A stretch of 64,000 nt of DNA from Apostichopus japonicus (GCF_037975245.1 NC_092577.1:16320013-16384012); one strand, 5' to 3'. Positions 50,690-63,212 are shown, counted from the first letter of the stretch. The notes: generated by a model not told the origin, from the sequence alone. Numbers and translations: made by a program.

Positions 50690-51640
50690 TTTCAGGAATG
50701 GGATTTGTTGTATGCCCATGTGGCTCGCTTCGCATCCTTCAGCAATTTTGGAGGGAGCTCCATCTTTGCCACTGGTTGTTGTGCACCAGCCATAGCTAAC
50801 TTGATCGTTATGATGCTGCCCAGAGTTTCATCTGGATCGAGGTTTGGCCGGAAGCAGGTTTTCTTCTTTCTCACAAGTGAGAACACCCTCTCCTCCTCTG
50901 CGTTCGAATGAGGCAAAGTCAAAACCAGTCGTGCTTCTTGCGAGAGTAACTTGAACCTCTCACCACCAGCTCCGCATGTCAATTTCCCTATGTGAAACCA
51001 GAGAGCATCCAACCTGCAGTCAGCATTCTCCATCGTCAACTCTTCCCAGGAACAATCTGGGATATCCTCGGCCCTCCGCAGCTGATACTAATGAAACTCA
51101 TCACATAGAGAATTCATATTTACTGGATCCGAGAAGGGTAGCAGGTTGGGGTGCCTATGAATATAACAAACAGAGAACCAACTGAAAATAATTAAATCTC
51201 ATAATATTTCAACAACAGTATTATCACAATCAGCTACCCAGGAAAGATTTGGGTGGATAGGAAGGTGATAACGAAAAGGTAAACATGCTGGGTTGAAAAA
51301 CAAGTTGAAATAATTGAATTACAGCTCAAGCTCATCGCAAACTAGATACGCAAAAACAGCATAGGTTTGCGAATCAACAGAGTATTATACAGTTCCATCA
51401 ATGATCCATTCAGTTCAGTTGGACTATTTGAAGGACCTACCTCTACGAAGAACTCGACCTGGGAGAAGCTACAGTCATCATTCCTCCTGTTGGCGAAGTT
51501 GATGAAAATGGCATTCTGAAGAACAGGATCGCTGTGAGGGAGTTTCTCTAGAGTATATTCCCAGGCTCTATTGTAGAAGGCCCGCACCCCAGAGTAGAAT
51601 GTGTCTACTTGAATCCGGAGCAACACTACCGTCGTTCAGC
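50690..51640 (-). pseudogene. hAT-like transposase C-terminal relic
   Basis: From the right: VDTFYSGVRAFYNRAWEYTL, EKLPHSDPVLQNAIFINFAN and DDCSFSQVEFFVE (51440-51626), then an interval with a donor-like GAGGTAGGT, then NLLPFSDPVNMNSLCDEF, one in-frame TAG, EDIPDCSWEEL and FKLLSQEARLVLTLPHSNAE, ERVFSLVRKKKTCFRPNLDP and IITIKLAM (50692-51110). The LPHSNAEEERVFS block is the hAT dimerisation-domain signature. The catalytic N-terminal half is not seen. The ~200-bp gap may be an intron; splice phases do not join cleanly, so an indel is likely. Confidence 0.65.
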
Positions 51641-51901
51641 AACTTTAGGTGAAGTCCCTTAGTCGCAAGCCCGATCTCCAGAGTAATATCTGATAAAGAA
51701 TGAATAGGACTGCCTAAAAATAGAATAAGTCTTTGAAAATTAAATGAAAAAAATACAAAATTCAAAACCCGTCAGCCCATAGCGGTACATCAATTGGATG
51801 TTATATGACCCCCTGACAAAATGAAACCTGAATAACCAGATAAATCAGTCGATTTCCGATCACCGACGGGCACGTGCCGCCAAGGAGTGCTACAAAATGT
51901 A
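51641..51901. other. Interval before LINE A5
   Basis: No supported gene. LINE A5 begins at about 51902, after AAAATGTAG. Confidence 0.4.
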
Positions 51902-53744
51902 GTTCAGTTCAGTTCTCGTGGAGTGCGGACGTGTTTTCGGCTGCTCTCCACCTTTCGTTGACCACACCTTTATTGTGTTTTTACGTTGGCCCTTCATTAG
52001 TTTACAGTTTGTTTTAGTGTAGTTTGTGTGTTTTGGGTTTGTTTGGTTTTGGTTTGTGTATAGGTGCGTGGCTTTGCCACACCCCTAGCTGTCATGGCGG
52101 CTCGCCGTGACAGCAAAATCGTATTGTTGAGTTTTTCGGGGGAGGCTAAGGTCGTCCCCGTACAAGTTTTTTCAGTTTTGCGTTCTGTTGGTTTAAAGGT
52201 CCCTGGAGAGGTTGACGCGCTTCAGCGTAAACCTCTCCGGGGTATGAATTGTTTTCATGTACGGTTTACCTCGGAGGCTGCCCGCGTCCGAGGCGTCCAT
52301 GTGTTGGAGGGAGTTGAGGGATTGAAGGTCACACCGTATGACAGTTCGGTGTGGGTGACAGACCTCCATCTCCCTCAGGACATGTCTGAACAGCTTGTTG
52401 TGCGGACACTGGGCGTTTTGGGAAGTGACCGGCTACGAGGAGCCGGAATTCCTTGAATGTAAAGGTGTCAAGACCGGGACTAGACGAGTTAGAATCGAAC
52501 TCAAGTCCGATATCCCCTCTACCTTGTGGGCTAATGGGCACAGGGCCCACATTGCATACCCGGGCCAGCCTCGCACTTGTTGGAGGTGTGGGCTGGAAGG
52601 GCATGAGGCCAGGTTGTGCCCGAACAAGCGGTGTAGCCGCTGTTTACAGGTTGGGCATACCCTGGCCGAGTGTAAAGGGGATATCGTTTGCAACTCGTGT
52701 GGGAAAACGGGCCATCTCGCCCGTTTATGCCCAGACCGCTCATACGCCGCGAGAGTGCCTACGGGCGTCGTTGAAGCGGTCCCTGTCCCGGCCTCTGACA
52801 CCGTACCACATGATGCCCCTGTCATCGCCCCAGTGTCCGACACTAGCGCCCCGATGGAGGCTTTGTTCCCCCTTTCGTGTCCGACCTCTCCCCTGATCGA
52901 ACTTGCCGAGACTGCCCACTGAGGCAGAGCAGGACAAAACGGCGGAGATGGTACTAGCGGAGTGGCACGCGGCGCAGGATGCCGCTTGTACTGGTTCACC
53001 GGTAGCTACGCCCGCTATCGGTGATACTAGTCGGGCCCCGAGTCAACCGGCCCAAGAGACATTAAGTGACCCAGATTCTGACTCGCCAATGGAGGACTGC
53101 ACTACAGCCTTATTAGTTGTGGCTAAGGAGTCCTCCGATTGGTTTGATGAGACAAAACAGGCCACTGATCTCATTGACTCGAGTGGCCCTTCCACCCTAC
53201 CCGCAGCCGCTTCCGCAATACCGGACACGATGGTCGCTAGTGGACCTCCTGTTCCTGACAGGGAGGTCCACTCGATCAAGGTTGACGAGGAGTTAAGAAC
53301 TGTGCTCCCTCGTAAGAAAAGGGGGAATACTGTTAGGGGCTTGAAAAGACCCGTAGTGGGAAAATTTCGCAGGTAATGCGCAAGCCTGTCGTCTGCTATC
53401 GGGACGGCGTACCCCGGATGAATTTTGGAGTTAGTTAGTTGTTATGTGTGGGGTGGGGGGTTTGTGTGGTCCTTACATAATATGGGTTGGGGGTTTTCTG
53501 TTTGTGGTTTGGTGTTGGCTTTTTGGGGCTGGTTTGTGGAGCTTTATTGTTTTGGTTCTGTTAGCCTTTGGGTCCGTGTCCTTTTCACGTCACGTTAAAC
53601 GCTATATTTTATACATTTGTGGGTTAGTGAGAGATTTCTATTTGTGGGTTTTCAGTTGGGTTTTTCGTGGTTGTTGAACAGACGGATTGTTTTTGGTTTT
53701 GTTGACCTTTGGTCCGTGTCCGTTTCTTTGCACGTAAAAAGCAC
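51902..53744 (+). mobile_element. LINE A5: ORF1-only deletion derivative
   Basis: It starts with the same 5' end as LINE A4 (TTCAGTTCAGTTCTCG at 51904) and ends with CACGTAAAAAGCA at 53731-53743. Between them lie the 5' UTR, ORF1, the last ~15 codons of ORF2 and the 3' UTR. Nearly all of ORF2, about 3.36 kb, is absent; the join is at 53376-53380 (AGGTAATGCGCAAGCC). Both natural ends are kept, so it was probably mobilised as a 1.84-kb non-autonomous unit, comparable in layout to mammalian HAL1. No target duplication was recognised. Confidence 0.85.
52094..53376 (+). pseudogene. LINE A5 ORF1, frameshifted
   Basis: ATG at 52094 opens MAARRDSKIVLLSFSGEAKV. A net 2-nt loss around 52412-52432 (GGGCGTTTTGGGAAGTG) shifts the frame, after which the three knuckles CWRCGLEGHEARLC, CSRCLQVGHTLAEC and CNSCGKTGHLARLC are intact. 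A deletion near 52910 brings a stop at 52920; the acidic C-terminus continues in another frame to the TAA at 53374-53376. It would yield no full-length ORF1 protein as it stands. Confidence 0.85.
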
Positions 53745-55170
53745 TTTGGTCCAGGCTGTACACAAGGGTTAAAGAATTTTCTCTGCAGGTTGGAGAATTG
53801 TTTATCAAAAAAGAGACTACATATAGGCTACTGTAACTACATTGAGTTACTACACAGTTGTGTGTACTTTGCTGACGGTTTGGGCTCGTAACATGAATCT
53901 TACGTGGCAATTTCATCGTTATTTTTTATTTCGTGTTTTGCAACACTCCGTTTGGTCTTGAATCCCTTAATACACAAAAACGTACATCATCAATGCTGTA
54001 GAAAATCTCTGAAACCTGTGGGACTTTTCTTTCGTTCGTCCTATAAAAAGTTGATTGAAATGGCAGTAAATATATAGCCTAACCATTAAAACTCTCGTAC
54101 GTATCTATATGCAGAATCACCACCACGTGAGTCATGCAGTCAGACAGAAGGCTAAGACATGTGCGTGATCTTACTTTCACGTTGCGCAGCTGCTTTCGGG
54201 TTGTAAAAAACCTGAACAGTTCGCGACTTGTGCAAGAAAAATTGTTATTGCATGGCGCTTTACGAAATAGAATGGCTAATAAAGAAACCGAATGAATAAT
54301 TCTTATTGATAGTAGACTTACTTGGCTTTAGTCGTAACGAAGTCACGAATGATATAATTTGAATTTAGTTTGAGAAATTACGTTTGTTCAGATCGTTTAG
54401 CATAAAGCATAAATTCGGTTTAGACTACAACGGTATGACTAGTTGTAATTGTACTATACACTGAACCAATGTTTGAAAACTTGTGTTTGAAGCACTTCAT
54501 GACTTTTCGTTTCACATTGCGTGACATTTATTCCTTGGCAACTTGCCAACGTTACTTGAGATAGTAGTATTTCAGAGCCAGGCAAAAATAACAGTCTGCT
54601 GTGCAAAACTGTTTGCGGCACAAACATTGGTATAAAAAAAAAGAACGCCGTGGGCTAAACAGAAGCAGCAAGGAAATGCGATTGGGGATTTAGCTTAACC
54701 AGTTAATGTTTTAATTAATCTATTGGATTAATATTTGTTCAAATTTCCTGTGGCTTACAGAATTTATTTAGAGAATCACTTTGAAAGGCACTTTTGGTGT
54801 GTTTGTGTGGGGGGGGTGGGTGGGGGAAAGTCACATTTGATCGCCGTCCACCAGTGGAGGGGAATAAGGGGCGGGGTGTCCCTTTCTCCTTTTGAAAATT
54901 TTTGTTTTTCGAAATGGGTTTAGGTGCAAAATGGTACCATCATTTCCATTTTTTTTAACTACCGTCATGTAGCTAAAACGAGTACATTAAAAAACAACAA
55001 ATTACAACACAACATGTATAATTTTCTCTCATTGGTGTTATTTCACATCATGATACATTTTCTAAAGTTGCAAAAAATTTCAAAAAGTTCAGTCAATATG
55101 TAATATGGAAGGCCTCCATTGTAAGGCCAGGGAAGAAAAATGGCGTAAATCGAATTACATTCTAGTATGA
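53745..55170. other. AT-rich non-coding stretch
   Basis: No gene is supported. A G-rich tract (GTGGGGGGGGTGGGTGGGGG) lies at 54806-54826. Confidence 0.5.
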
Positions 55171-55234
55171 TTGTTTGGCTCACAGGTTGTTCAAGAACCA
55201 CCCCACCCTACCCGATACACTTTGTCTAAACGCA

Positions 55235-56627
55235 CTATATACGACGAGATTGCTTCTGTCCTCCGAAGGTTTGTGGTCGACGTCGTTTTCCGAGACCGTC
55301 AACAATCGACCTGTGACGAACTTCGTCAGCTTTCGACGAGAAAATGTACCCCCGTGGGCACAACTCACATGACGTTGCAGTTGTTGGCGGAAGGTTTTTC
55401 AGCGGTAGTTCTGTTGATTCGATATATGTGGCGAAATTCTCATGGTGAATGTCATCCCGATAAACAGGGTTTGGTGACCCGTCGAGCGAATCGATCAACT
55501 GCAGAGCGTCCACTGCTTTGATGGGATGGGTCGAGCAATACCCACACAAGGCTGATCTGCACTTGCAGATCGAAAACTCTCCTGGTTGCCTGTCGCCATG
55601 AGAGATAGCGAACTTCAGTTCCCTCAGCAAGTCCGGGCGTTGTTCCAACTGCCTCAAGCTACCTCGGGAGAGCAGCGGGTGAACTTCATCGTAGTCAGAG
55701 AAAACGTCAGAAGTGTCGTGATGTGATCGCACATCAAACCCATCGAACTTCATTCCGTGCCAATACCTCCTTAAGTCTGTTAGTGCCCGTCGGAAAACAC
55801 GTCCCTCCTTTTCGATACGTTCTTCGTCCGAGATTGATCGTTGCAAACATGGTGGAATGTTTTCGCCCTCTCCAGTGGCACGGAATGTAACCCCGGACAA
55901 CTTACGCGTGTTCGATGGGATTAAAGGCTGATTGGCCCGGTGCATAGTTAGTGAGGCATAGGAAGTCTAGGTCCATCTCTTTGAATATCCTCTGCAGGTA
56001 AAGCAGAACCGTCCATGACTTAACGCTCCAGTCTGGCCCTCCGTCTTTTATCAGCAGTAGCAACGATTTTCCTTCTTGTCTCTCTTTATGAAGAACCTTT
56101 ACAAGGTCATTGGCGTGGCACTGAATGTTCAAGGGACTGACCTTCTGTATCATGTTAACCATATCCAACTTGCCACTCCGTGGAAACTGGTAGTGTACTC
56201 TACCTAGTTCGTCTCTTGTCATGGATGTAGTCTCCTTACTCTCCAGAACCATGTAACCCACGGGAGTAATCTTGTAGCCGTGTCCGATCGGAAAATCGTG
56301 ATTAGGATAGTCGGGCTTGTCGTTCACTGGGAATACCTTCCTGATCTGATGGTATCGACTAACTGCCAGAGTTCCGATTGCCTTGTTCATCGTGTCTGTA
56401 GAGCAAGTAATAGAACTTTTCCACAACTGTGTCATGAACTCGACCCTGTATCGGACTCTGCTGGCATAGAAATGACCAACTGGGCTGTCTTTACGTTTGT
56501 TGTTAGCCTTCGAAGCAACCTTTGCAGGTACTTGACATCTGTACTTGGCGGCGTTCACATGGTTTGGTTGTCTCGGCTGAAAAAGGTAGCGAATTGTCGA
56601 CAAACCAATGTTTTCCAGACCAACCAC
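55235..56627 (-). pseudogene. DDE-transposase-like gene, one deletion
   Basis: Two frames, 55902-56627 then 55235-55945, form one protein of about 460 residues. The N-terminal part has CSTDTMNKAIGTLAVSRYHQ and FPVNDKPDYPNHDFPIGHGY (possible first acidic region, STDTMNK). Mid-protein LLIKDGGPDWSVKSWTVLL offers the second, and NYAPGQSAFNPIEHA ends in the N-P-I-E box of DDE/Tc1-like enzymes. There a short deletion at about 55915 removes the expected Trp-containing stretch and shifts the frame; it continues KLSGVTFRATGEGENIPPCL. C-terminal Cys/His clusters CKCRSALCGYC and CELCPRGYIFSSKADEVRHR could bind zinc. Similar proteins are dispersed in invertebrate genomes as transposase-derived families; the assignment is by motif only. 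Start is not established. Confidence 0.5.
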
Positions 56628-56639
56628 CTCTTAAGACGT

Positions 56640-58480
56640 GATCCCTTATTAGCGGTACCGTTGTTCCACAACTGAGACCAGTATCCTCTATAAAGATATA
56701 TAGAGTAAGTAACCCATGTCGTAGTAAAGTGAAATTCTGATACGAAAATCTTCACAATCATTCATATATAATGATACTGGTCGAACTGTTTGACGTATGT
56801 ACAAATTTGACGATGATTGGTCAATCGGTGTGACGTTTAATGATATATTTAGAAGTTTCATGGAGTTCTGATGAATATTCATGAACAAATTGTATGACAA
56901 TATTGTGACCACGAGGAGACCAGTGATTGCGACACTTGTTCGTCGGCGCCATTTTAGGACATAAAAAAAAGGTCTTCTAAAAGCATTTCCCCGTATTCTC
57001 ATTTACTAATTCATCATGTGCTGTTTTGGGATAATTATCGGGGTAGTGTATCTATTACCCATTCGTTGAAATCTTGGATATTGAATAACACTTCGGCAGT
57101 CGAACTGTCCGAGGCGTACATCGTAGCCTACCAGAGCTACGGTCTAACTAGTAGGTCCCTGGGTGTACTGTTGGTTACCGCTATGTACTACTTCTATATT
57201 TATTGTGCATGCCTTATTCATTACGCTTCAAGTACAAGTCGTGAACGTGATTGGTCGAATCTTGTGGTGGTTACGTTTCGCAATAAAATACCGCACGCTT
57301 AACATGCTAGTTGCTGATATAGAATATATGAATATATATGAATACGTTTAAACTTTTCTTACAATTATAGCAATAACGGTGAGCATTTACAAATGCCTAC
57401 AACATGTATTATCTAAGGAGTTGGTATTTGGAGGGGTAATCGTTTTATAGAATATGCATGGAAGGGGTCGAAAATATGAGGTAACGTTGTCCTGAGAAAA
57501 CAAAATTCAAGACTAACTTATGTGGTACAATGTTTGTGGATCGAATGGTACTAGAATAAAATGTATAGCTATGATTTCTAACATTTGCTGTTTGTCATTT
57601 TTTGCGCTTTATTGACTTAAATATATCTATGTAGGCTATAGACCTTAGAATGCTTTCATAAAGCCTTGTGATTTGAATGACTAGGCTATAAGGCAATTTA
57701 TTATCTGTACCATATTGAGTAGACAAATTTATTCCTTCAGATTTTTTAGTAACTAAGCAAGCAAAATTGGAATGGAAAACATTCTCTTTGATAAGTTTCG
57801 TAATTTATCATGTGCATGTTTCGCTCTTGATAAAATGGTAATCAAATAATTTGCGTAAATGGGACTTAAGAAAAAGACAACACACACACGTGAGGATATC
57901 AATCAACTCAATTCTTTTATCAAACAATTATGAAGTAACAAAATTCTTTTCTGCACTTTGCTGTTGATGTACAAGTCGGTTGCCGAAACTTCGAGGCTGT
58001 CCTGTAAGAAAGTATTACAGAATCTATTAAGAATTAATACACAACATGTGGTATATTTGTTTTCTTCTTTATGAATCAAATCATCTACTAAGAGAAAAGA
58101 GAGATCAGTGTTAATGAATGAAAATACTTTGTACAGGAAAAGAAGTCTGGAAGTATTTTGAAACATTCGATACGAAAATAGTTCATGAAGATTTCAACTC
58201 GTTCTTGAAATAAATCTCCTTCTACTGTGGTCAGAGTGCCATTGTTACGTAAAAACCACAGACCAAGAAAAGGCAAGTACCGCTTTTGTTGACAAAAAAT
58301 AGCAGCGCTTCTGTGTTGGGAGCTCAATGCTCATTACTTTCTCGGAGTTACCATGGGTGTGTGCACTCAAGCGTGAGCGATATGCAGGTTGCATAATGAG
58401 CAGTGGTGTGCTGCTGGCTGGGCCTTCGATCATCGCCGGTTCAATTTGCGAGCCTTCCCTAAGCACCGACGATAACTGGC
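56640..58480. other. Non-coding stretch
   Basis: Only short, AT-biased open frames on both strands. No RNA gene or element recognised. Confidence 0.5.
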
Positions 58481-58814
58481 CTTCTCTTGTCGACTAGTTC
58501 TAAGATGGTATCGAGGCAGGGGTGCACTGTAACCAATCCCAACCTGCTCCCGGGACCGCCATTTTATGTCCCCATTCGACGGACAACCAGTCAATCCCAG
58601 GATCTAACCACTTTCTCGGATCCTGGAGGAGCAGAAGTTTTTTGTCTTCTTTTTTTCGAAGTTCAACCACGGTAACTGCGTACAGCCGACCGACAACACT
58701 TATTGCAACTAACTTGAATTCGCAACAGCCCCACATAATTACCAGGCCTACTGCACCACAGCAGAGCCTGGACGCCAAGACCCCGCCAGTCGTCACTGTA
58801 AGTACAGCCACCTA

Positions 58815-58890
58815 TGCGTGAATGCGGGAATCGAACCCGAACAAGCCGGAACCATTGTATTGCTAAGCATCACTGCTCGACGACTGCTCT
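58815..58890 (-). repeat. tRNA-like sequence, probable SINE head
   Basis: On the minus strand GGGTTCGATTCCC gives a good Pol III B box with a paired T arm. The upstream CGTCGAGCAGTGATGCTTA resembles a class-II tRNA (Ser/Leu-like) D arm and A box, and AATACAATGG resembles the anticodon-arm region. The acceptor stem does not pair (GCAGTCG against ATTCACG), so it is not a functional tRNA. A tRNA-derived SINE or pseudogene is likely; the possible body extends left to about 58500. Confidence 0.45.
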
Positions 58891-59235
58891 GCTCTAGCAG
58901 ATTCATGTGAAAGTATTTCCAGTTTTTCTTCAGTGATGTTAATGGTACATATATAGCACCACGTTTCCAGGTTACACAATATTATGAAAGTCGACCTATA
59001 TAATTGTGTAAAACCATGGAACCTATCAGATGTAATCATCTCATGCATCGTGTCCAAGTCATCTGGGAAAAATATAAGTGCAAGGCTCACCATTCGTCGT
59101 AACTTTCTTCAGGAAAGAGGACAATTTCGACTGCACACTGGATCTGGCTTTAGTGGATTCCACAATTGATGATGCTGAGACACATGGAACAAAATGGTTG
59201 GGATCCCATCCTCTTCTGGTGTGGCTCCACATTAT

Positions 59236-59265
59236 TAGCTCATACCAGCATGCTGGTGTGAGCTA
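59236..59265. repeat. 30-bp palindrome
   Basis: TAGCTCATACCAGCA is the reverse complement, bar one base, of the following TGCTGGTGTGAGCTA. It marks the left end of a dispersed repeat that runs to about 59900. Confidence 0.85.
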
Positions 59266-59900
59266 TTGTTACAGTGCGGTGTCTATCACTCTATCATTCT
59301 ATCACTCTATCCGTCAACAATTGGTAAAACCGCTCCCACTTGCACAGTGTTTGATGGAATTTCATGAAACTTGGACACAAGGACCATTGGGTATAGGGCC
59401 ATCAGAGATGGTCAAAAATTTGGGGTCAAAGGTCACCTGTGGGCCGTAATGGACCATTTTGTGGAAATACGCAAAATGCTTCTTCTCCTACAGATTCCAT
59501 GGTACAATGTTGAGGGTTTGTCACGATAGTACTATGGAAGTTTTACCTTCAGGGTGTTCATGAATTTGAGATCAAAGATCAACTAGGGGTCTTTTGTGGC
59601 CTGGGCCGCGGCCCTATATTTTCAAATTGCTCCTGTTCGTACAGTGTATGGCCAGTTATAATGAAACTTGGTCACAACGTTCCTCGGGATGAGAGTTACG
59701 AGGGGTGTTCGGAAAATTGAGGTCAAATGTCATTTAGGGGGTCATCGGGGGTCATTCTTTGTAATATTTTAAAATATCTCAATCTCCTCAAGATTTTGAT
59801 GGATCATATTCAAAGTTGAACTGATGATTGTTGGATTGTGTATGAATAAGGTGATGCCTAATAATTTTTGGTCAAAAGTTAATTAATTACAATTAATCCC
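59266..59900 (+). repeat. Dispersed repeat with recurring GGTCAAAGGTCA phrases
   Basis: ATGAAACTTGGACACAA at about 59365 and ATGAAACTTGGTCACAA at about 59662 open two diverged units of about 300 bp. Each later contains a phrase of the form TTGAGGTCAAAGGTCA...GGGGTC (near 59415, 59566 and 59720). TATCACTCTATC repeats lie at 59282-59312. Non-coding; similar repeats are common in marine invertebrate genomes, in my recollection. Confidence 0.55.
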
Positions 59901-62900
59901 CATTGTTTAAAAAAATCTGAGCCTTCACCTTTTGCCAAAGCTCCTTTCATTTGTCTCCCAGTCTCTGTAATGTTTGTTTACATTTGTAGTTAAGCTCTGC
60001 AGCGGCTGACAGTGGAATTAAAGCAGGACTGGGAGTTGTTATTAACTGTTCAACTGTAAGCATGAGAGCCCTATAGCCAATCAGCACTTGCCGATTCTTA
60101 GAAGTCTTTGAGCCTGAGGTATGTAGGCAGCCAGCCAAAATTTTGGCAAGGAGTGCTTCAGGTCTGCTCAGGTAGAGGGGAGAAAGTTTAATAGGGTACG
60201 TCAGTGGTATTGTTTGAGAGAGAGGGTAAAATAGGATTTAATGTGGAAAAATAGGAATTATAGCCAGTGGTGTAGCCAGGATTCTGCTAACGGAGGGGGG
60301 GGGGGTTATCCCTCACAGGCCCAAAATTGGTGGAATCTGGAAAATGGCCTGAAATTGGGTGGGCCATAAAGTTTTGTGGGCCCTACATTTTTAAGCTCGA
60401 AAAGGTATGAGCTTCTGCACCATTGGTGCTCTAGTTTGTAGGGGTTCTGACCGCTCTACGGATTGCTCATGTAACCCCTCCTTTCCTTCGGTAAGGGTAA
60501 TTAGGACAATGGGTCAGCAATATGTGTATCAAGTGGGCCTAGGCTTCAAGACAGGATAAAATTATCTCCATGTCCGAATGGTTCAATGCTGATATTCAAA
60601 ACAACTGCCGAGTCAGTTCTACACAGGTTTACAATGAGAGACACAAAGCACAAAGAAATGTACCATGAACTACTTATATTTTCAATCCTCCAATTGTGGG
60701 AAATGGGGATGTTATAAGGCTATCGATGGCACAAAACAATAAAAAGTATCTACATTACAAAATATGTCAACTTGACCACACTCTTAGATATTAACTCTTA
60801 AATAAGCATACTTGCAGTTACATAACATACTGGTTACTGTGGTACTGAACACTGTACATCAAAGATGCAGCACAGGTGGTAAAGACAATAATAACAATAG
60901 TAAGGTTACAGTGTGCACTGTACTATACACTGAACATTTAGAACTTAGAAAACTTAAACTTATTGTCTATGGCCATGACAAAGGTTACAATAAAAGAATA
61001 CTTAAACTTATCTGGTTTTACACTGGTGCTGTCGCTAACTGCTCGCTTTCTTGCTTCAACGCGGAAAGTTCATTTTCGCGAATTAGGGTTCCGGTGTACA
61101 TCAGTGTGCTCCATAATAGACTTGGTAATATACTGCAGTCCAGCGATTTACAAAACGGTATGACAATTTAATAAAATAGTTTAGAGTGACATCTACAGCT
61201 CGGTGGTAGCGTCCGGTTCCTTAGATAAATACAAAGTACAGGTGGGCTCCAAGAACAGCAATTAAGTAAAATATGAAAAGTCCATGGTTACCATCTCGGC
61301 ATGATCCAGAACAGTGGCCACAAAGATACTAATGACATTCTCATCATAATTTAAGAATATATCTTTACATGATGAACATCTTCGAAACTCCCTATTTATA
61401 CAACACTTTTTCCTTGAATAAAAATATTATAAGTACAATAGATCAAGCAAGAGAAGTCTTGCTCTCTCCAGGTGAAGAAACAAACTCTAACTATATCAAG
61501 ATACAATGTTACCAGAACTATGTGACAACAACTCTAGGCCACATGGCTTCCCCTCATCTTATTGGTTACTTCTAGCAAAGATGCCGTTGACCAACTAATA
61601 AGATGACCAATCAGTAATTACATGGTGGATTAGTCCTTATAAATATTCATGTCACCATGTGCCTTCCCTTCCCCAGCACTGGGCTATTTTGTAACCCTTT
61701 CCCACCAATACACTGTGACTCTAAATACTATTGTCCCAGGTATAAACCACAAGCGCTATTGTCTAGCAGGCTCAGTTTATCTCAGGAGAGATAAGTAGCA
61801 AAGATACATACAAAAAGGCTTTGTGAAAGTAAAATAACCATCACTAATCTGCAATATACTCAGCAGAGGCAGGAAGTATCTGTTTACTCTTTTTAATTAA
61901 ACTATTGACAGAAACTGCTTCTACTAGCAAGTGAAAACAACAAACCCACTGTGTCATTCATGACACCAGGGTTACACTCACTCGGAACGATCAGTTGGTG
62001 CATGAAGTCCCTGTAAACACATGGGTTCGAAACCATGGGACAGACAGAAAATATGCACATACCCAATGCATTCACCATGCCCATCATGTGTATGAATGAG
62101 CAATACCTATAATTAGGAACGAAACAAAAGGTGAAAATTTGGAAATTAACTTAATTCTTGGTCTACAGAAACTCATCTGCGACTGTTTCTGGAATAACGT
62201 AGTAGCTTCGTTCAGCATTATAACTGGTACGCCACGATCACGATGGGGTTTTGTATCTACCAGGTACCACTTGGCACTCTTAAATAGTTTTTATTAGTCC
62301 CCATATATAATAAGTTACAAATACAAGAAAGCAACTCTCTGACCCCCAACTTTCCGAAGTCCCCGTACTGTCGGTGCCCTCAACTTTCAACACGTGGTTC
62401 TGCTCTTGCCGTGATGATTCCAGAACAATAACGACATCTGTATTCTGGTGTAAAATAAGGAAGCGGATCTATCGCTATCAAATTGGAATTCCATTCCGAA
62501 TGCAATCGGCAATCTTTCATGCTATGTTGTATTCAGGTCGGTGGAAGTGTGAAACTCACATTTTTGGAACTGCCACGGATTGCTCGGAAACTTTATACAT
62601 GGGTGAAAAGAGCGTATTTCGTAACCATGAGTTTCAAATTTGGACTCCCAAACTCATTTCGTTGTTTTTTTTTGTGCTATTCACAAAATAATTATCTGGA
62701 CCCGATGACGTTACGAGGGTAACGAAACAAATGTCTTAATTGACTATACACAGTAATTGCTGATTTCTCGCTCCTCCATAGGTGAAGAATGCAAGTCAAT
62801 TTATCTCTCCGAAGTCAATGAATGAATGTTTTCATCTATAATTCGATATTTTGTGCCTTTTCATTTCAATCAGATTCGCCATACCTGTGTGACTAAGTTT

Positions 62901-63200
62901 TGTAAATGTAAAGTTTGCATTGACTTTGCATTGCACAGGTCTTTCCTACCTCCCCTTTCGATGTTGCAAATACATTACGTAATAATACGGTTGACTCATT
63001 TCCACGCTGTATCGACTGACGTTCAGTTTAGGGGTTGGATTCCTTCGATAGACAAATCAAAAGGAATCCAAATCCCCCAAATCAAGTAACACTTCCACTG
63101 ACCTTTACCTTTAAACAAAATCAGTTACAATATGAGCTTCACAAAAATCCTCCGGGATATTCCTCTCGAGAGACTGTTTTGTGGACAACTACTGACCTAC
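59901..63200. other. Non-coding stretch
   Basis: No gene is supported. At 60262-60312 the phrase GTGGTGTAGCCAGGATT followed by a 12-G run is a fragment of a dispersed repeat often seen in animal genomes. The rest is AT-rich with short open frames. Confidence 0.45.
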
Positions 63201-63212
63201 ACATATATTTAC

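Noticed and set aside
55915-55935. GTAAGT after NPIEHA taken as an intron donor
   Set aside because: Homologous sequence resumes at once in another frame, so a short deletion is a simpler explanation than an intron with no acceptor.
58815-58890. Functional tRNA gene
   Set aside because: The acceptor stem does not pair and the anticodon arm is not convincing; only the T arm/B box is good.
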